Shown here: piece after piece, positions 35,337 through 46,849 of the stretch
Position numbering within the stretch: the first letter of the stretch is position 1
Layout: each line of letters starts with the position of its first letter
Position numbers and translations under genes: made by a program
NCBI GenBank assembly: GCA_018257865.1
Contig: JAEUBA010000002.1
Location: 558,001 to 622,000 of the forward strand
Direction: 5' to 3'
DNA: 64,000 bases
Origin: Stereocaulon alpinum
Taxonomy: Eukaryota; Ascomycota; Lecanoromycetes; Lecanorales; Stereocaulaceae
Notes under the pieces: generated by a model
Database searches by the model: none
What the model saw: the letters and a program-made list of their open reading frames with translations, nothing else
Told to the model about the DNA's origin: nothing

Positions 35337-36994
35337 TCATGTCCCATCATCAATTCGCATCTTCTTCGCCGCACCCGCTCCGACTCCGTCGGTACTCATG
35401 GTTTCTTCTTCATCGTCGTCATCGTCATCATCAGCAATGACCTTCCTCTTCCCTCTCCCAATCCTCCCAGAGCTTCCACCACTATCGCCGCCGTCCCATT
35501 TCTCCATTCCCCTCAACAGCCGCTCGAAATCCCCCGCCTGCTCACCCACAGTCTGTTCGACCTTATCCACTCTTTCTGCTCGATCTAATTGGATGAGCAC
35601 ATCTTTATTCTTCTTATATATCCGCTGCTTCACGAGCAGCCGCCAATAATAAAAGGCCTTATCATCTGGATTACTTGATCGACCGCGTTGTGTGAGGCGC
35701 GCTGTTCCCGCTTGCCGGGCGTGGGGAGCAATACGCGAGAGGAGACACATCTCGACCAGGCGATAAAATTGGCGTGGTGCTATCTTGTTCTCCTTTCGTA
35801 TACGCTCCAGCAATGGCACATCCAATAACTTGGAGGTCGGTACGCGCACGCCAGGCCGCTTTTGTGAAAGTTTGGGGTCGATGTCGGTTTTGAGGGAGAT
35901 CTTAGCAAGAGTGCCGTTGTTTCGTAAGCGATTGTAGTCACAGTAATCACGGAGGTCGTCGAATGCTTCGTTGGGGTCTTCGACAGTGATTTCAAGACAG
36001 GTCGGGTCGGCAAGAAAAACCTTCACCATGGCGTTGTAGAGGTGGGTGCCGTGGCCATGCGAGTGATGAGATGGGAGTATCAGGAATTGAGCAATTCGAT
36101 CACGGGCTGGAAGGAGATTTGGAGTAATGGGCTTCTCGAGAGGCAGAGAGAAATGTTGGGAGCTGGGTTTTGCGGACTTGTTGGGGACGTATGTGAACCA
36201 TCGGTATGTGGTCGAGTAGCCAACTATTGAATAGGGTGAAGCATTTGGTGAGGGTAGATCAGAAAGCTTCTCGTAACTAGTCGCAATCAGTCAATCATAG
36301 CTGGAGCCTGGAGGGAATTTGCGTACACGAAATAGACACGCCATCGAGACAGCGTCCAGTCCTTGTCATCCAGCAATAACGGTGTACCTCCTTCGATAAA
36401 GAACGAGACAAGTATTTGTATGCGTTCGATGACTTTTTGGATGGCGGGGTCCGTCAATTCACCGCTCCATATCTCGAATCGTCGACCCCTACTATTATAG
36501 CTTTCGAGAAGCTCCCCAGGAGGCTTAGAATCTCTGGCAGAGGAGTCGTTCTGGATGTGTGAGTTGAATGCGCCAACCTTCTCAAAAGAGACTGCATTTC
36601 GACGTCAGTTGCCTAACTGATGTATTCATTCGAGGGGGTATCTATGCACCTTCAGGAGTCCATTCCCGCAACGTTTCTTCTATATTCGTTGCTTTTGTGT
36701 CTCCTACTGCCTTGAATTTCTTGTCATACAAGACTTCCAGATTTGGACGGAGGTCATGTGCAGCGAAGCGGAGATTGATGCGTAGATTTTGGTAGCCAAA
36801 GATTTGCTCTTCATCACCAAATATCGGATAAGTGAACAGTGGATGAAATGTGGAAAGTGTTTTAGGTGATCCAGCTCCCGCCTGGACGATAGATATCTCC
36901 AGAGCTTTGCTGGCGTGGGTGGACCCTGTATTGTGTCAGTATACAGTCGCCTGGTGATTATAATATTATACACACATTCTCCTTGGTCAGCCAT
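35337..36994 (-). CDS. hat1: histone acetyltransferase type B catalytic subunit Hat1
   Basis: Type B acetyltransferase that acetylates newly made histone H4 (Lys5/Lys12) with acetyl-CoA, normally with an RbAp46/48-type partner. 499 residues; minus-strand exons 36976-36994, 36650-36925, 36327-36591, 35337-36276 (1500 nt). Recognised by the N-terminal domain (FTYPIFGDEEQIFGYQNLRI, INLRFAAHDLRPNLEV), the central block (EIWSGELTDP, ILVSFFIEGGTP, DWTLSRWRVYFVYEK), SIVGYSTTYRWFTY, and the acetyl-CoA motif RIAQFLILPSHHSHGHGTHL followed by EDPNEAFDDLRDYCD. In the Q/R-x-x-G-x-G/A signature the first position is His (HSHGHG). The C-terminus carries a run of seven Asp, three Glu and basic KRK/KK clusters, consistent with a nuclear protein. 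The start at 36994 gives MADQGEW, preferred to an ATG at 37147 that would need a less family-like first exon. Confidence 0.94.
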
Positions 36995-37340
36995 GATGAT
37001 GTTGGGGTGCAGTGACCTTGTGAGCTTTACAACGATGCCTTTGGCAGTCCCGTTCTCGCGTTTCACGTTCCGGAACCGTTCCGCGTCGTTAATTGCGCTA
37101 GGACTTACATAGGCGAGATAGGCTAAAGGGGCCAGCCTTTCGACCATTAGATTTTATCTGTCTACCAAAGCGTTCTTATCAGCTTAAGCGCTGCGCATGC
37201 CAAATCGATTGAAGGGCTATAACGCCAATATCGCCCGAATGAGACATCGAGCATGATGATTATGGCCGCCACATAGATGGGGCCTTGACGCTAGCTGGAA
37301 CTGTCAAGATATCAACGCCGAAGAGCGGCCCCCTTTCACG
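36995..37340. promoter_or_regulatory. 346 bp bidirectional promoter region (hat1 / ZIP transporter)
   Basis: The two start codons face away from each other across this stretch, so both promoters must lie here or overlap the genes. No clear TATA box; nothing else recognised. Confidence 0.5.
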
Positions 37341-38733
37341 ATGTTGGACGGTCTCTTCATGTTGCTCACCTTGAGCACTATAATGGCCATTGCGTGAGAA
37401 TCACTCCATGCGCGCAGTATCCGCCAATGCTGATGACTTTGTCAGGTCTTTCTTGGCCGGCTCACTACCCTTATCATTCTCCATGTCCCCATCACGATTA
37501 CGAATGGTTTCGACGATAGGAATGGGAGTCCTCGTAGGCACATCATTAATAGTGATAATACCGGAAGGTGTGGAGACTCTGTACAGCGCCAATCTATATA
37601 CTGGAGATGCCCATGCGCGGAGAAGCGTAATGTCACGGAACCCCACCGCACCAGAGGATATGGAGACAATGATACCATTTAAACTCCGTAAACGTTACAT
37701 CGGAGAGCCACTATGGGAACGTTTTGTTGAGATTAAGCGCGAAGATGTAGACGAAGAAAACCCATTCAGTGCCCTTCCTGGACCAGTCGTGCCGGAAGGT
37801 ACAGAGATCGACTCCGAAACCTCAAAGACGCCACCAGTGTCACCCACAGGGCCTGGTGAGATTGGAATTTTCAAGAGCGATGATGCTACTAAACCGCCAG
37901 CTTCTGATGAACATACACATACAGGAGGAGAACCCCACGCAGAACACACACCTCATGCCTGGATTGGCATCTCCTTAATCCTCGGCTTCATCCTTATGTA
38001 CCTAATCGATACCCTCTCCTTCCTTGCCCCACCAGCACCCAGCCGTCCTCAGAGCAGTATATACTCACTCTCCGATCTCTCGACATCTCCACCTCCCACA
38101 CCTGCGCTCCCACATCGATCCCTCTCCACAACGCTCGGTCTCTGTATACACGCGGCAGCAGATGGCATTGCACTTGGTGCCTCTTCATCTTCTGCTTCTA
38201 CAACCTCTCTATCGCTCATTATATTTGTAGCTATCATGGTACATAAGGCGCCTGCATCATTTGGGCTTACGTCTGTGCTTCTGAAGCAGGGTTTAGGGAA
38301 ACGGGGCGCAAGGGCGCATCTGATTGTGTTTAGTCTTGCGGCGCCAGCTGGAGCAGTGGCGACCTGGCTGGCTGTCAGAGCTCTCGGGGGAGGCGGGACC
38401 GCCGAGCCAGCAGTAATGAAGTGGTGGACAGGTGTTTTACTGTTATTCTCAGGGGGAACATTTTTGTGAGTAGACCCATCCAGGATCTCAGACAACCCAC
38501 AGCCGAGTATTGACTAACTCTCCCTTCTCTCTAGATATGTAGCAATGCATACGATGCAAGAAGACGAGACTCAAAGCATGGCGCAAGAGGAAAGTCAGGG
38601 TAATGGTTACTTGGACGCTGGCAGTAGTCGACAATCGCGGCGGCCGAAGGAAGGGAAAAGTGCTAGGCTGGTATTGGCTGCAGTGGGAGGCATGCTGTTA
38701 CCGCTGTTGACTCAAATTGGGCATGCACATTGA
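37341..38733 (+). CDS. ZIP-family metal transporter (ZIP9/SLC39A9, yeast Atx2 type)
   Basis: Predicted polytopic membrane transporter of Zn2+ or Mn2+, most like the Golgi ZIP9/Atx2 branch. 423 residues; exons 37341-37393, 37446-38465, 38535-38733 (1272 nt). Helices I-II (LFMLLTLSTIMAIASFLAG, IGMGVLVGTSLIVIIPEGVE) are followed by a long variable loop with a His-rich metal-binding stretch (DEHTHTGGEPHAEHTPH, about residues 180-197), helix III (ISLILGFILMYLID), and the two signature helices with HAAADGIALGAS and MVHKAPASFG, whose His and Asp residues form the transport site. Later helices include APAGAVATWLAVRAL, TGVLLLFSGGTFLYVAMHTM and a C-terminal VGGMLLPLLTQIGHAH. Subcellular location is inferred from the subfamily. 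Confidence 0.9.
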
Positions 38734-39149
38734 TATGTACAGCTATTAGACCGAACGCTGATTCTTGGCGAGGCCTGTTATACCCTAGGTTTGTATAACA
38801 GACTCTTGATGGTATTGGATTGATAATATCTGCAAGCCGCGCGGGCACTTCCCCTGATCTGTTACCTAGGCTGTCCCCTTGACCGGCAGAAAGTCGCACC
38901 CCCCAAAAGGTATCTGATTAGGTGCTAGCAGGTGCATAAACGCCGACCTCCGGTACTAGTCCTCGATGTTTGGCGCTAAATTAAGAAAGTAAATATTGAT
39001 TGTGATATACATAGATATATCAATCTTGCAGCGATTCCTACCAAAATTAATATGTATAACTATTACCATCTTAATTTGTCTCCACCAGATTATCTAGCCT
39101 AATGTATAAAGTCTATACTGGGGGCAAAGCTTGCAAACCAGATACTTTT
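38734..39149. other. transition from genes to the transposon nest
   Basis: No gene. Base use shifts from ordinary at 38734-38980 to A/T-rich at 38985-39120, before the first long terminal repeat at 39150. CA and TG dinucleotides are still present here, unlike in the elements that follow. Confidence 0.5.
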
Positions 39150-39351
39150 TGTGAAGCGGAAGGCGAATATCAGTGCTGGGCCTAGTATACTTGGTAGGTT
39201 TCCAGTATATTAGGCGAAGTTCCTAGCACGCTTGGTAGCGGGCTTAGCTAGGGACTTAAAGAATCGCGTATACCTCGAATTCCTTCTTACCTCCTTAGTT
39301 ATTAGCTCTACTAGTAATCTATAAATTATACTCGCACTTACCTATCTATTA
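39150..39351 (+). repeat. element A, 5' LTR (at least 202 bp; true end uncertain)
   Basis: Matches 62773-62974 over 202 bp with differences almost all C/T or G/A, starting TGTGAAGCGG here and TATAAAGCGG there. Because the 3' copy is cut by element D, the LTR may extend further, perhaps to about 39500; a TATA-like CTATATAAAAAG at 39392-39403 would then lie inside it. Confidence 0.75.
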
Positions 39352-39499
39352 ACCCTATAATAGTAATTATATACCTAGCCGCTACGTAGCTCTATATAAA
39401 AAGAGGACTTACTACCTTATAATTCTAATAACTCCGTTCGTACGGAGCTACTTAGTTAGTAATAGTAAGTATAACTTAGGAGTCCCCTATTAACCTATA

Positions 39500-41683
39500 A
39501 AGTTATAGTATCGCACCGTAGGAAAGTACTACTAATATTATAACCTTATAAGAAGAGGTTATTAACCCTAAGAAGCTATTAATATAGGAGGTATATCCTC
39601 TAGCTATACTACTAGTAAGGGTAGTAACTAAAATAATAATATACCTCTAGTCTTTATACTAGTAAGCGAAGACCCCCGCTTAATAAGTCTAATTTAAGAG
39701 TAATATTATTAACTTATACTACTTAAGGCTAAGAAGTAGGTAGCTATTAAAAAGCTTAAACTCGCTAAATTTAAATATATATAAGGGTACTATTATAAGT
39801 ATAGTAATAACTACTACTATAATATATCTTATAAGTAAGTAAGCGTTACTAAGGTACCTAAAACGCAGTACCTTACTTATTATAACTTAGTAGTTATATT
39901 TATTTAAGACTATAAGAATTATATCGCCTTAGCCCCTTATAATAACTTTTATATAAATAAGGAAAAGACTCGCTAGTCCTCCGCCTTCCTAGTAGACGTA
40001 AAGAAGTAGACTTAGAGAAATATAAGAGATACTATACTACGCAGTACTAGTAAACCTATATAGAAGGAGTATACCGACTAGTACTTAGATTAAGTTTATA
40101 ACCTAGTAGTTAGGTCCTATAATATAGGTCGCTAGCTAGCTAGGGCGACTATAAGAGATATATAGATAGTCGCGAACTTTAATAATTACTTTATAGCCCT
40201 ATAGGTATAGAGGGATCGCCCTATAGAAGACTAAGAACGTATAGAGACCCTATATAATAGAGTAGTCGAAAAGATCGCTTTAGAAGCTATAAAAGATATA
40301 CTCTAACCTACTATCTATACCTTACTACTACTATAGTACTAAGGTATTAAGTAGAGGTTATAAAAACTAAAGGAGCTACCTTTAACTAATAGGGCCTATA
40401 CTAGGGAGAAGCTTAGTAAGTATAGTTAGCTACGTATAAGACTTAGGACCTCCTATATAAAGGAGGATAGTAAGAGATTATCCTCTTTAATATTATAAGG
40501 CCGTAGGCCTACGCGAATTAAATATAAAGGTAGCGACTTAACTAGTAAGTATAAGAAACCCCTCGCTAAGATTTAGTATTATAAGTATAGGTAGTTTAGC
40601 TACTTTAAAGGCTCGCTAGATTACCTAAAGTATATTACTAGTAATAAATTACGTAACCTAAGTAGTAAAAAGGGAAAAGCTAAGACCTAATACTCGCTAC
40701 TAGAGTATTAGGGTTACTACCTAATAAGCGGAAACCTTGCGCTTTAGTATTATAAGGAGAAATTACTACGCTACTAAGTAGACGTAATATTACTACCTTA
40801 GTAGATACTAGGGGTAAGGAGAACTTTATCTTATAGTCCTTTATTAAAGGCGCGTAGATACTAAAGCCTAATTAGGCCCTAACTATAGTACGTACTATTA
40901 ATAGGTACTAAATACTATTATATAGTATATATACGTTAAACCTTAGTCTTATAGATAGTACTAGACGGAAGTAGGAGAGAACCTTAAAGGCGTATACTAT
41001 AGAGATATAAGGATATAACCTTATTCTTAGTTACCCCTAGATCTATAATATTAATCCTAATATCCGTTAGCGCGAGTAGTTCTAGACGTACCGTAATAAG
41101 CCTAGGACGTAGGCGAATATTATACTTATTAATATAGAGTAATTTGCTTTATTAGCTAATATAGTAATCGCGTATAGGAAAGGGGAAGCGTTTATTATAA
41201 TCCTACTATATAAGACTCTACTAGTAAGTAACGATAGTTATAATAGAGCCGCGTAGTATAGAGCTACGTAGTTAGATAAGCCTAGCGTACTAAATAAGCT
41301 AGCAGGCTTAAAAGAGGTCTTTTTAGAAGAACTATCTAATAACCTTAATATATACGAATAAGTTAAGTACCTAATAGACTTACTACCTAGCAAGCTACTA
41401 AAAAGTAGGCTAATTTATAATATATTATATAATAAACTCGTAGCGATTAGGGACTACCTAAGTACTACGCTTAAAAAGAAGTAGATTCGTCTCTTAAGTA
41501 GCCTAATAGGCTCGCTAGTATTATTTATAAGGAAAGTAGATAGTTCTCTATAGCTTTATATTAATTATAGAGGGCTTAATAAGGTAACTATTAAGAATAA
41601 CTACTTATTACTATTACTCTTAGAAACCTTAGAGAGGTTTATAGGTACTAAGTACTTTACTAAGATTAATATTCGTAATATGT
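39500..41683 (+). pseudogene. element A gag-pol remnant, first part (to reverse transcriptase motif 2)
   Basis: Riddled with TAG/TAA. Protease-like and primer-grip regions cannot be defined exactly, but YLIDLLPSKLLKS.., ALRDYLSTTLKKK-like and the RT opening (SLVLFIRKVDSSL.LYINYRGLN) are readable at about 41380-41600. From 39541 to 39840 there is not one CA or TG dinucleotide, the mark of saturated RIP. Inactive. Confidence 0.65.
41671..41683 (+). repeat. 13 bp target-site duplication of the LINE, left copy
   Basis: ATTCGTAATATGT here is repeated exactly at 43175-43187. Removing 41684-43187 joins the reverse transcriptase reading frame of element A. Confidence 0.85.
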
Positions 41684-43174
41684 TAATTAATTGATTTATA
41701 CGCCTATTCTAGTATCTATATATACTAATAAGGGTGTTCTCTTATATTATTAGGAAATCTAGGGGGTTAAAGGCCCTCTAGACGCGAAAGAAACCTTTCT
41801 AGAGTCGCCCCTTCTAGCTAAAAACTTTCGCTTATTAGCTTATTTATTATTCTACTCCGCCTATCTAACCTTACTACTAGGCTCTATAATACTAGTAATA
41901 ATAATCTCTATTACCCTAATAGGCTCTATAATACTTTAGTAGCTCCGCCGCCTTTAGCTTCTACTTATACTTAGACTTCTTTATCTTTAGGGTTTTTATT
42001 ACTAGTTCTACTCTAATAGGGAGTTTAGACTAGGAGAGCTATTCCCTAGTAAGTTAATACTATATTAGGAATCCTAACCTAACTAGCTATCTTATAGCTA
42101 CTCTTATACTAGTAACCTTAACTAGTATAGTCCTAATATTATAAGTCTCTACCTCTTTAATAAGCTCCCTTTAAGTATTACTAAGCTTTAGGTAGTATAG
42201 GAGAATATACTTTATATCCTAATTCCTTTATCTATAACTATAGCAGGTACTACGGACCCCTAGTACTTTCGCCTTATAAAGGAAGTAGTTAAACCTATTC
42301 TTCCTACTTTAGAGTTAGACTACTATCGAGCTTTCTACCTTCCTAAGCTTTAGGTAGTAGTTATACCTTTCTCCGAATAATAGTTTATTCTATATAGGTA
42401 TATAAGAGTACTTAGGAATAGTATCCTTATATACCTCCTACCGCTTAATCTACTTCGCTATTACCTAGCGTTATATCTTTTTAGCTAGGATACCTACGTC
42501 TTAATACTCCTTAATATTTATTTTTAGGTTATATTAATATACCTTCCTCCTTATTACTATTACTACTTAATCCTAATCCTTCGCCTTAAGCTCCTACAGG
42601 GCCTATTCTTCCTTTTTTAGTAATAGGGTTAGGCGTATTAGGCGCGCCCTTCCTCTCCTTCCCCGTAGTCTCCTATAGATTAAGCGGTTACCTTTAATTA
42701 TTAAGGGGTATACTCCCCTTAGTACCTAGTATCTTATAACTAGGGTATTTAGATAGGTTTAGATAGGTATAATAACTACTTCCGCTTCTAAGACTTAGAC
42801 TAGTATTACTTTATATACTCTAAGTACTATCTATAGGTAGTCGTTCTATATTATCGCGAGCGTCTTAATATACTTTTCTACTACTCCCCGCCCCTTAGTA
42901 GGGGTATACTATATTAGAGTAGTAAATATAAGTATAGGCCTTACCGCTATACTATATACCTTCCTATACTTCTTAAATATAGCTCCCTAAGTTAATCCTA
43001 CTAGGTACTTAATCGCCTAGGCTTAAGTAGCGGCCTTTACCTTCACCTGCGCTATATATAGGCCCTAGCGGAGTTTGGTGTTAATATATAGCCCTAGGAC
43101 CCTAATACTCGCTTCCGGCTTAACCTCTGCGTTACCAAATCGTACCGTCTCCTTTATATTAAACCTTCTAGGGG
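41684..43174 (-). mobile_element. 5'-truncated Tad-like LINE (non-LTR retrotransposon), antisense, RIP-degraded
   Basis: A 1491 bp insertion flanked by the 13 bp duplication ATTCGTAATATGT. On the minus strand the first part (43174 down to about 42850) gives the C-terminal reverse transcriptase text of Tad/I-type LINEs (RFNIKETVRFGNAEVKPEAS, IRVLGLYINTKLRQG, KVKAAT.A.AIKYL, RKVYSIAVRPILIF), followed by a region like the post-RT part (LEAEVVIIPI.TYLNTLVI.YQ). The upstream RT and ORF1 are missing, so the copy is 5'-truncated, as usual for this class. The 3' end at 41684 has a TTAATTAATT run instead of a clear poly(A). Inactive. Confidence 0.8.
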
Positions 43175-43187
43175 ATTCGTAATATGT
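43175..43187 (+). repeat. 13 bp target-site duplication of the LINE, right copy
   Basis: Exact repeat of 41671-41683; element A's reverse transcriptase resumes here. Confidence 0.85.
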
Positions 43188-43524
43188 ATTATAGGATATA
43201 GGTATATAAAGGAGATAAGTAGAAAACCTCCTTCTAGACTCGCTATAGCTAGTTTAAGTACTAAGTAATACCTTTTAGCCTTATAAATACCCCCGTAACC
43301 TTCTAATTATATATTAATAAAGTACTTAAGCTATATATTAACGTATACTACGTAGTCTATCTAGATAACGTACTAATCTACTTAGAAACGGAAGAGTTAT
43401 ATTAGGAGTATATATAAAAGGTACTACGTACTTTACTAGAGTATCAGCTCTATATAAAGTTACTAAAGTATACGTTTAATTATAGTAAGGTTACCTTCTT
43501 AGGATTTATAGTAACCCCGCGTAG
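43175..43524 (+). pseudogene. element A reverse transcriptase, middle part
   Basis: Reads RNMYYRI, KGDK, KYX.VMPFSLINTPVTF-like and YLDNVLIY, the last being the catalytic YxDD box with the second Asp (43367-43369) changed to Asn. Interrupted on the left by the LINE and on the right by element B within FLGFIVTPR. Confidence 0.8.
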
Positions 43525-43862
43525 TGTTATGGTATGGCCTTATAAGCCACACCTACTATGTTAACGCTAAGACTCACCGTATCCTAGATAACTAGGTTTA
43601 TTAAATAAGGTCTGATATTTATTAGATACCAGCGCGATAGGTCCCTGAACCTAATATTAACCTAAGTTAATATCGACCCTTAGTAGGCCTAGCCTAGCCT
43701 AGCCGGGATTCCCTATTAGGAAATAAGCTTTAGTAGCTCCTATATCTAAAGCTACTACCCCTATCCTATTCCTATTTCCTTATCTTTTATCTTAGCTTAC
43801 TCCTATACCTAAGTCCTTACTATAGAATTAATTATACCTCGTCTACGTCCTATTCCCTAATA
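43525..43862 (+). repeat. element B, 5' LTR (338 bp)
   Basis: Same length as the 3' copy and nearly identical to it; the differences are transitions, e.g. TGTTATGGTATGGCC here against TATTATAGTATAGCC there. Begins TG, ends TAATA for TGACA. Confidence 0.93.
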
Positions 43863-45834
43863 TTATAAAAGACTAACTACTTAGCTAGTACTTCTACGCG
43901 CTAGAGTAACTACGATATTAGAACTACTATTAGAATATAATACTTATATATAATAGTTACTCGCTAAAGTCTAAGAGGACCCTTTTAGGGCCCTAAACCT
44001 TCTTAATAACCTCTATACCTAAGCTAAGGGTACTACCCTATCCGCAGCTACGCCTCCCCTAACTCCCCCTATACTTAATATAGTAACCCTTATAAGTACT
44101 ATTACTTAAGCGATAGTATAAGTCCTCCTATCTATAGTTTAGTCTATACCCTAACCCTAAGTATTTAATATAGATACTTTTAGTAACGCCTTAATTATAG
44201 GACTATAACTATCCCTAATAATAGGCTATCCTCCTCCTCCTCCTCCCCTATAAGCTTAAACCCCCCTATAATCCGAAAAGCTCCCTGATATCTTAAAGTA
44301 TAAAGGAGATTAAGATAAGCTAGATATATAGGAATAAACCCTAATCTAACGGATATATATAAACTATAACTATTACCCTACTAATAGCGATAAGATCGCC
44401 TATATAGAACTTAAGTTAGCTATAGGAAAGAAGGCCTCTAACTTAATAAACTAATACTAAAAAGATAGTCTATATATATTAACTAACTTTATTAACTAGA
44501 GAAGAAAGCTCTAAGAAGCCTATAGTAACCCGTTTAAATAAGAGGATACTTAATAATATATCTAAGACCTTAAGTAAGGTCCTATAACCTTTAGGGAATA
44601 CCTTAACCTTATCTCCTAAAGGAAGGAATAGTCTAGACTAGAGGATAAATCCTTAATTAATACTATAAGGTATAATATTAACTTTAGTACCTAGTAAGCT
44701 TTTATTAGATAGCGGAAGGCTAATAGCTAGTAACCCTAGACCTTTAATAAGTACGTTCGTATATACTTAGAGATTAACTAAGAACTTTAGTAGATTAAAT
44801 ATTAACTACCTTACTAAAGCTCTGCGCTTACTAATATTGGAGTAAGTACTAAACCTAGTAGCTAGAGGCCTACTACTACTAAAACCCCCCCCTATATAGT
44901 CGTAGCTAATAATCCTATAATCTAACTACCTCCTAGAGATCTAATAGACCTTAGTATAGTATAGGCTATAGTAAAGGGTCGGAAGCTATCTAAGCCCTTT
45001 ATTAAAGTAATATATAATAAGTAGAAACTATATTACTATTATAAGCTCTCCTACCTAGGTCTAATTACTAAGAACTGCCTAAATAAGTAGACCTAACTCC
45101 GCTCCGAAATTATCGCTAAGTTCGATAATAACCTAAGTATCGCAGGGGGTATCTCCTTAGATATAGGAAAAGTCTAGTCCCTATATAAAGTCGTATACTA
45201 GGACTATTACTAGTCTTATATTTATCTTCTTACCTCTTAGTCTTATCTTTTAACCCCCTACTTTAATTATATACTAAGTTCTCCACCCGAAATACCCTAC
45301 GGTTATTTAAGACTAATCCTACCTTCTATAATAAGTATATAGTAATTCGGTATACCCTTCGCCTTACTTAGTCTAGAGTCCTAATATATTACCTTATTAA
45401 TACTAGCGCTTTAGGATATATATTTATTAATAAAACCTTCGCGCGTACCTAGAACCTTACCTTCTATACCCTTCGTTACCCTTATATTATCTAAGGATTT
45501 AATAGTTAGCCTATAGCGGCTAGCCTAATTACCTATCTAACTAAAACTATTATAGATACCTAAGGTTATATAGAAAGGATCTTCTTTTATATAACTAGAC
45601 TCTAATAATATCCTATTATCCTTAGTCTTCCCTAGCTCTATTAATATAGCGCTATAGCTAATTTCTTAGAAAACTCCTTAACCTTCGCCTTAGTATTCTA
45701 CCTATAGAATTATACCCTAAGTCCTATTAAGGTTATCGCTGAAGATAAACCTTTCCTAATACTAAAGGAGAACTATAAGGTAATAACCTCTAAAGAATTC
45801 TCTTAGAACCTTACTCTTACCGCCTTTATCTTAC

Positions 45835-46462
45835 CCTATACTTTAAAGAAGCTAGATATAACTTAGAAGGAGTCTACTTAGTCCTATACTTTAAAGAAGT
45901 AAGATATAACTTAGAAGGAGTCTACTTAGTCCTATACTTTAAAGAAGTAAGATATAACTTAAAAGGAGTCTACTTAGTTCTATACTTTAAAGAAGTAAGA
46001 TATAACTTAGAAGAAGTCTACTTAATCCTCTACTTTAGAGAAGTAAGACTTAACTTAGAGGGAGTTAATAACCTAGTCCTCTACTTTAAAGAAGTAAGAC
46101 TTAACTTAGAGGGAGTTAAAACCTTAGTCCTCTACTTTAAAGAAGTAAGACTTAATCTAGAGGGAGTTAACTTAGTCCTCTACTTTAAAAAAGTAAGATT
46201 ATATTTAGAAGAAATTAATCCAGCCTCCTACCTTATTCCCTACTTTAGAGAAGTAGAACCTAACTTAGAAGGAGTTAACCCTATCCCTTACTATATTCCC
46301 TACTTTAAAGAAGTATAATATAACTTAGAAGGAGTTAATACTATCCCTTACCCTATTCCCTACTTTAGAAAAGTAGAAGATAACTTAGAAGGAGTTAACC
46401 TAGTACTTAGCCCTATTCCCCGCTTTAAAGAAGCTAGATCTAACTCTAAAGGAGCTAACCCT
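45835..46462 (+). repeat. in-frame tandem repeat in element B, period 48 bp
   Basis: Units start at 45841, 45889, 45937 and 45985, exactly 48 bp apart, with the core ACTTTAAAGAAGTAAGATATA and AACTTAGAAGGAGT, then continue with length changes (some units about 60 bp) for roughly a dozen copies. The 48 bp period keeps the frame and encodes a 16-residue unit rich in Lys, Glu and Tyr (YFKEVRYNLEGVYLVL). A single related unit recurs at 50287-50336 near the 3' LTR. Confidence 0.85.
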
Positions 46463-46849
46463 ACTACCTATCCTTAAAGGGACTAGCTATAATAATAAGT
46501 ATAGCCGTATTATCGCCTCTATAAAATAAGGCTAAATACCTAAGATCTAGCCCCGCCTAGTTACCCTTAATATATATAAGCTGGAGCCTTATACCTTTAC
46601 CTACTTAGTCTAGCCTAATAAACAGGCTGCCTTTAGTCTATCCCTTATAGAAATTAACTAATTTCTTAACGGTCCTTATTAACTTAAGTTAATATTAACA
46701 CTAGAACCTCGCCTAAAACCTCGCCCTAAACCTCGCCTAAATTAGGAAACCCCGCCTAGTACCTATAACTAAGCCTAGAACTAAGCTATATTTAAGATAA
46801 ACTAAGAGCTTTCCCTAGCTTATACTATAACTTAAGAAGACCTCTAAGC

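Noticed and set aside
36995..37147. Upstream ATG (37147) for hat1
   Set aside because: It would add an exon without Hat1 similarity; ATG at 36994 with the 50 bp intron gives the usual short N-terminus.
37401..38495. Several minus-strand open frames opposite the ZIP transporter
   Set aside because: Antisense shadows of a long well-conserved coding exon.
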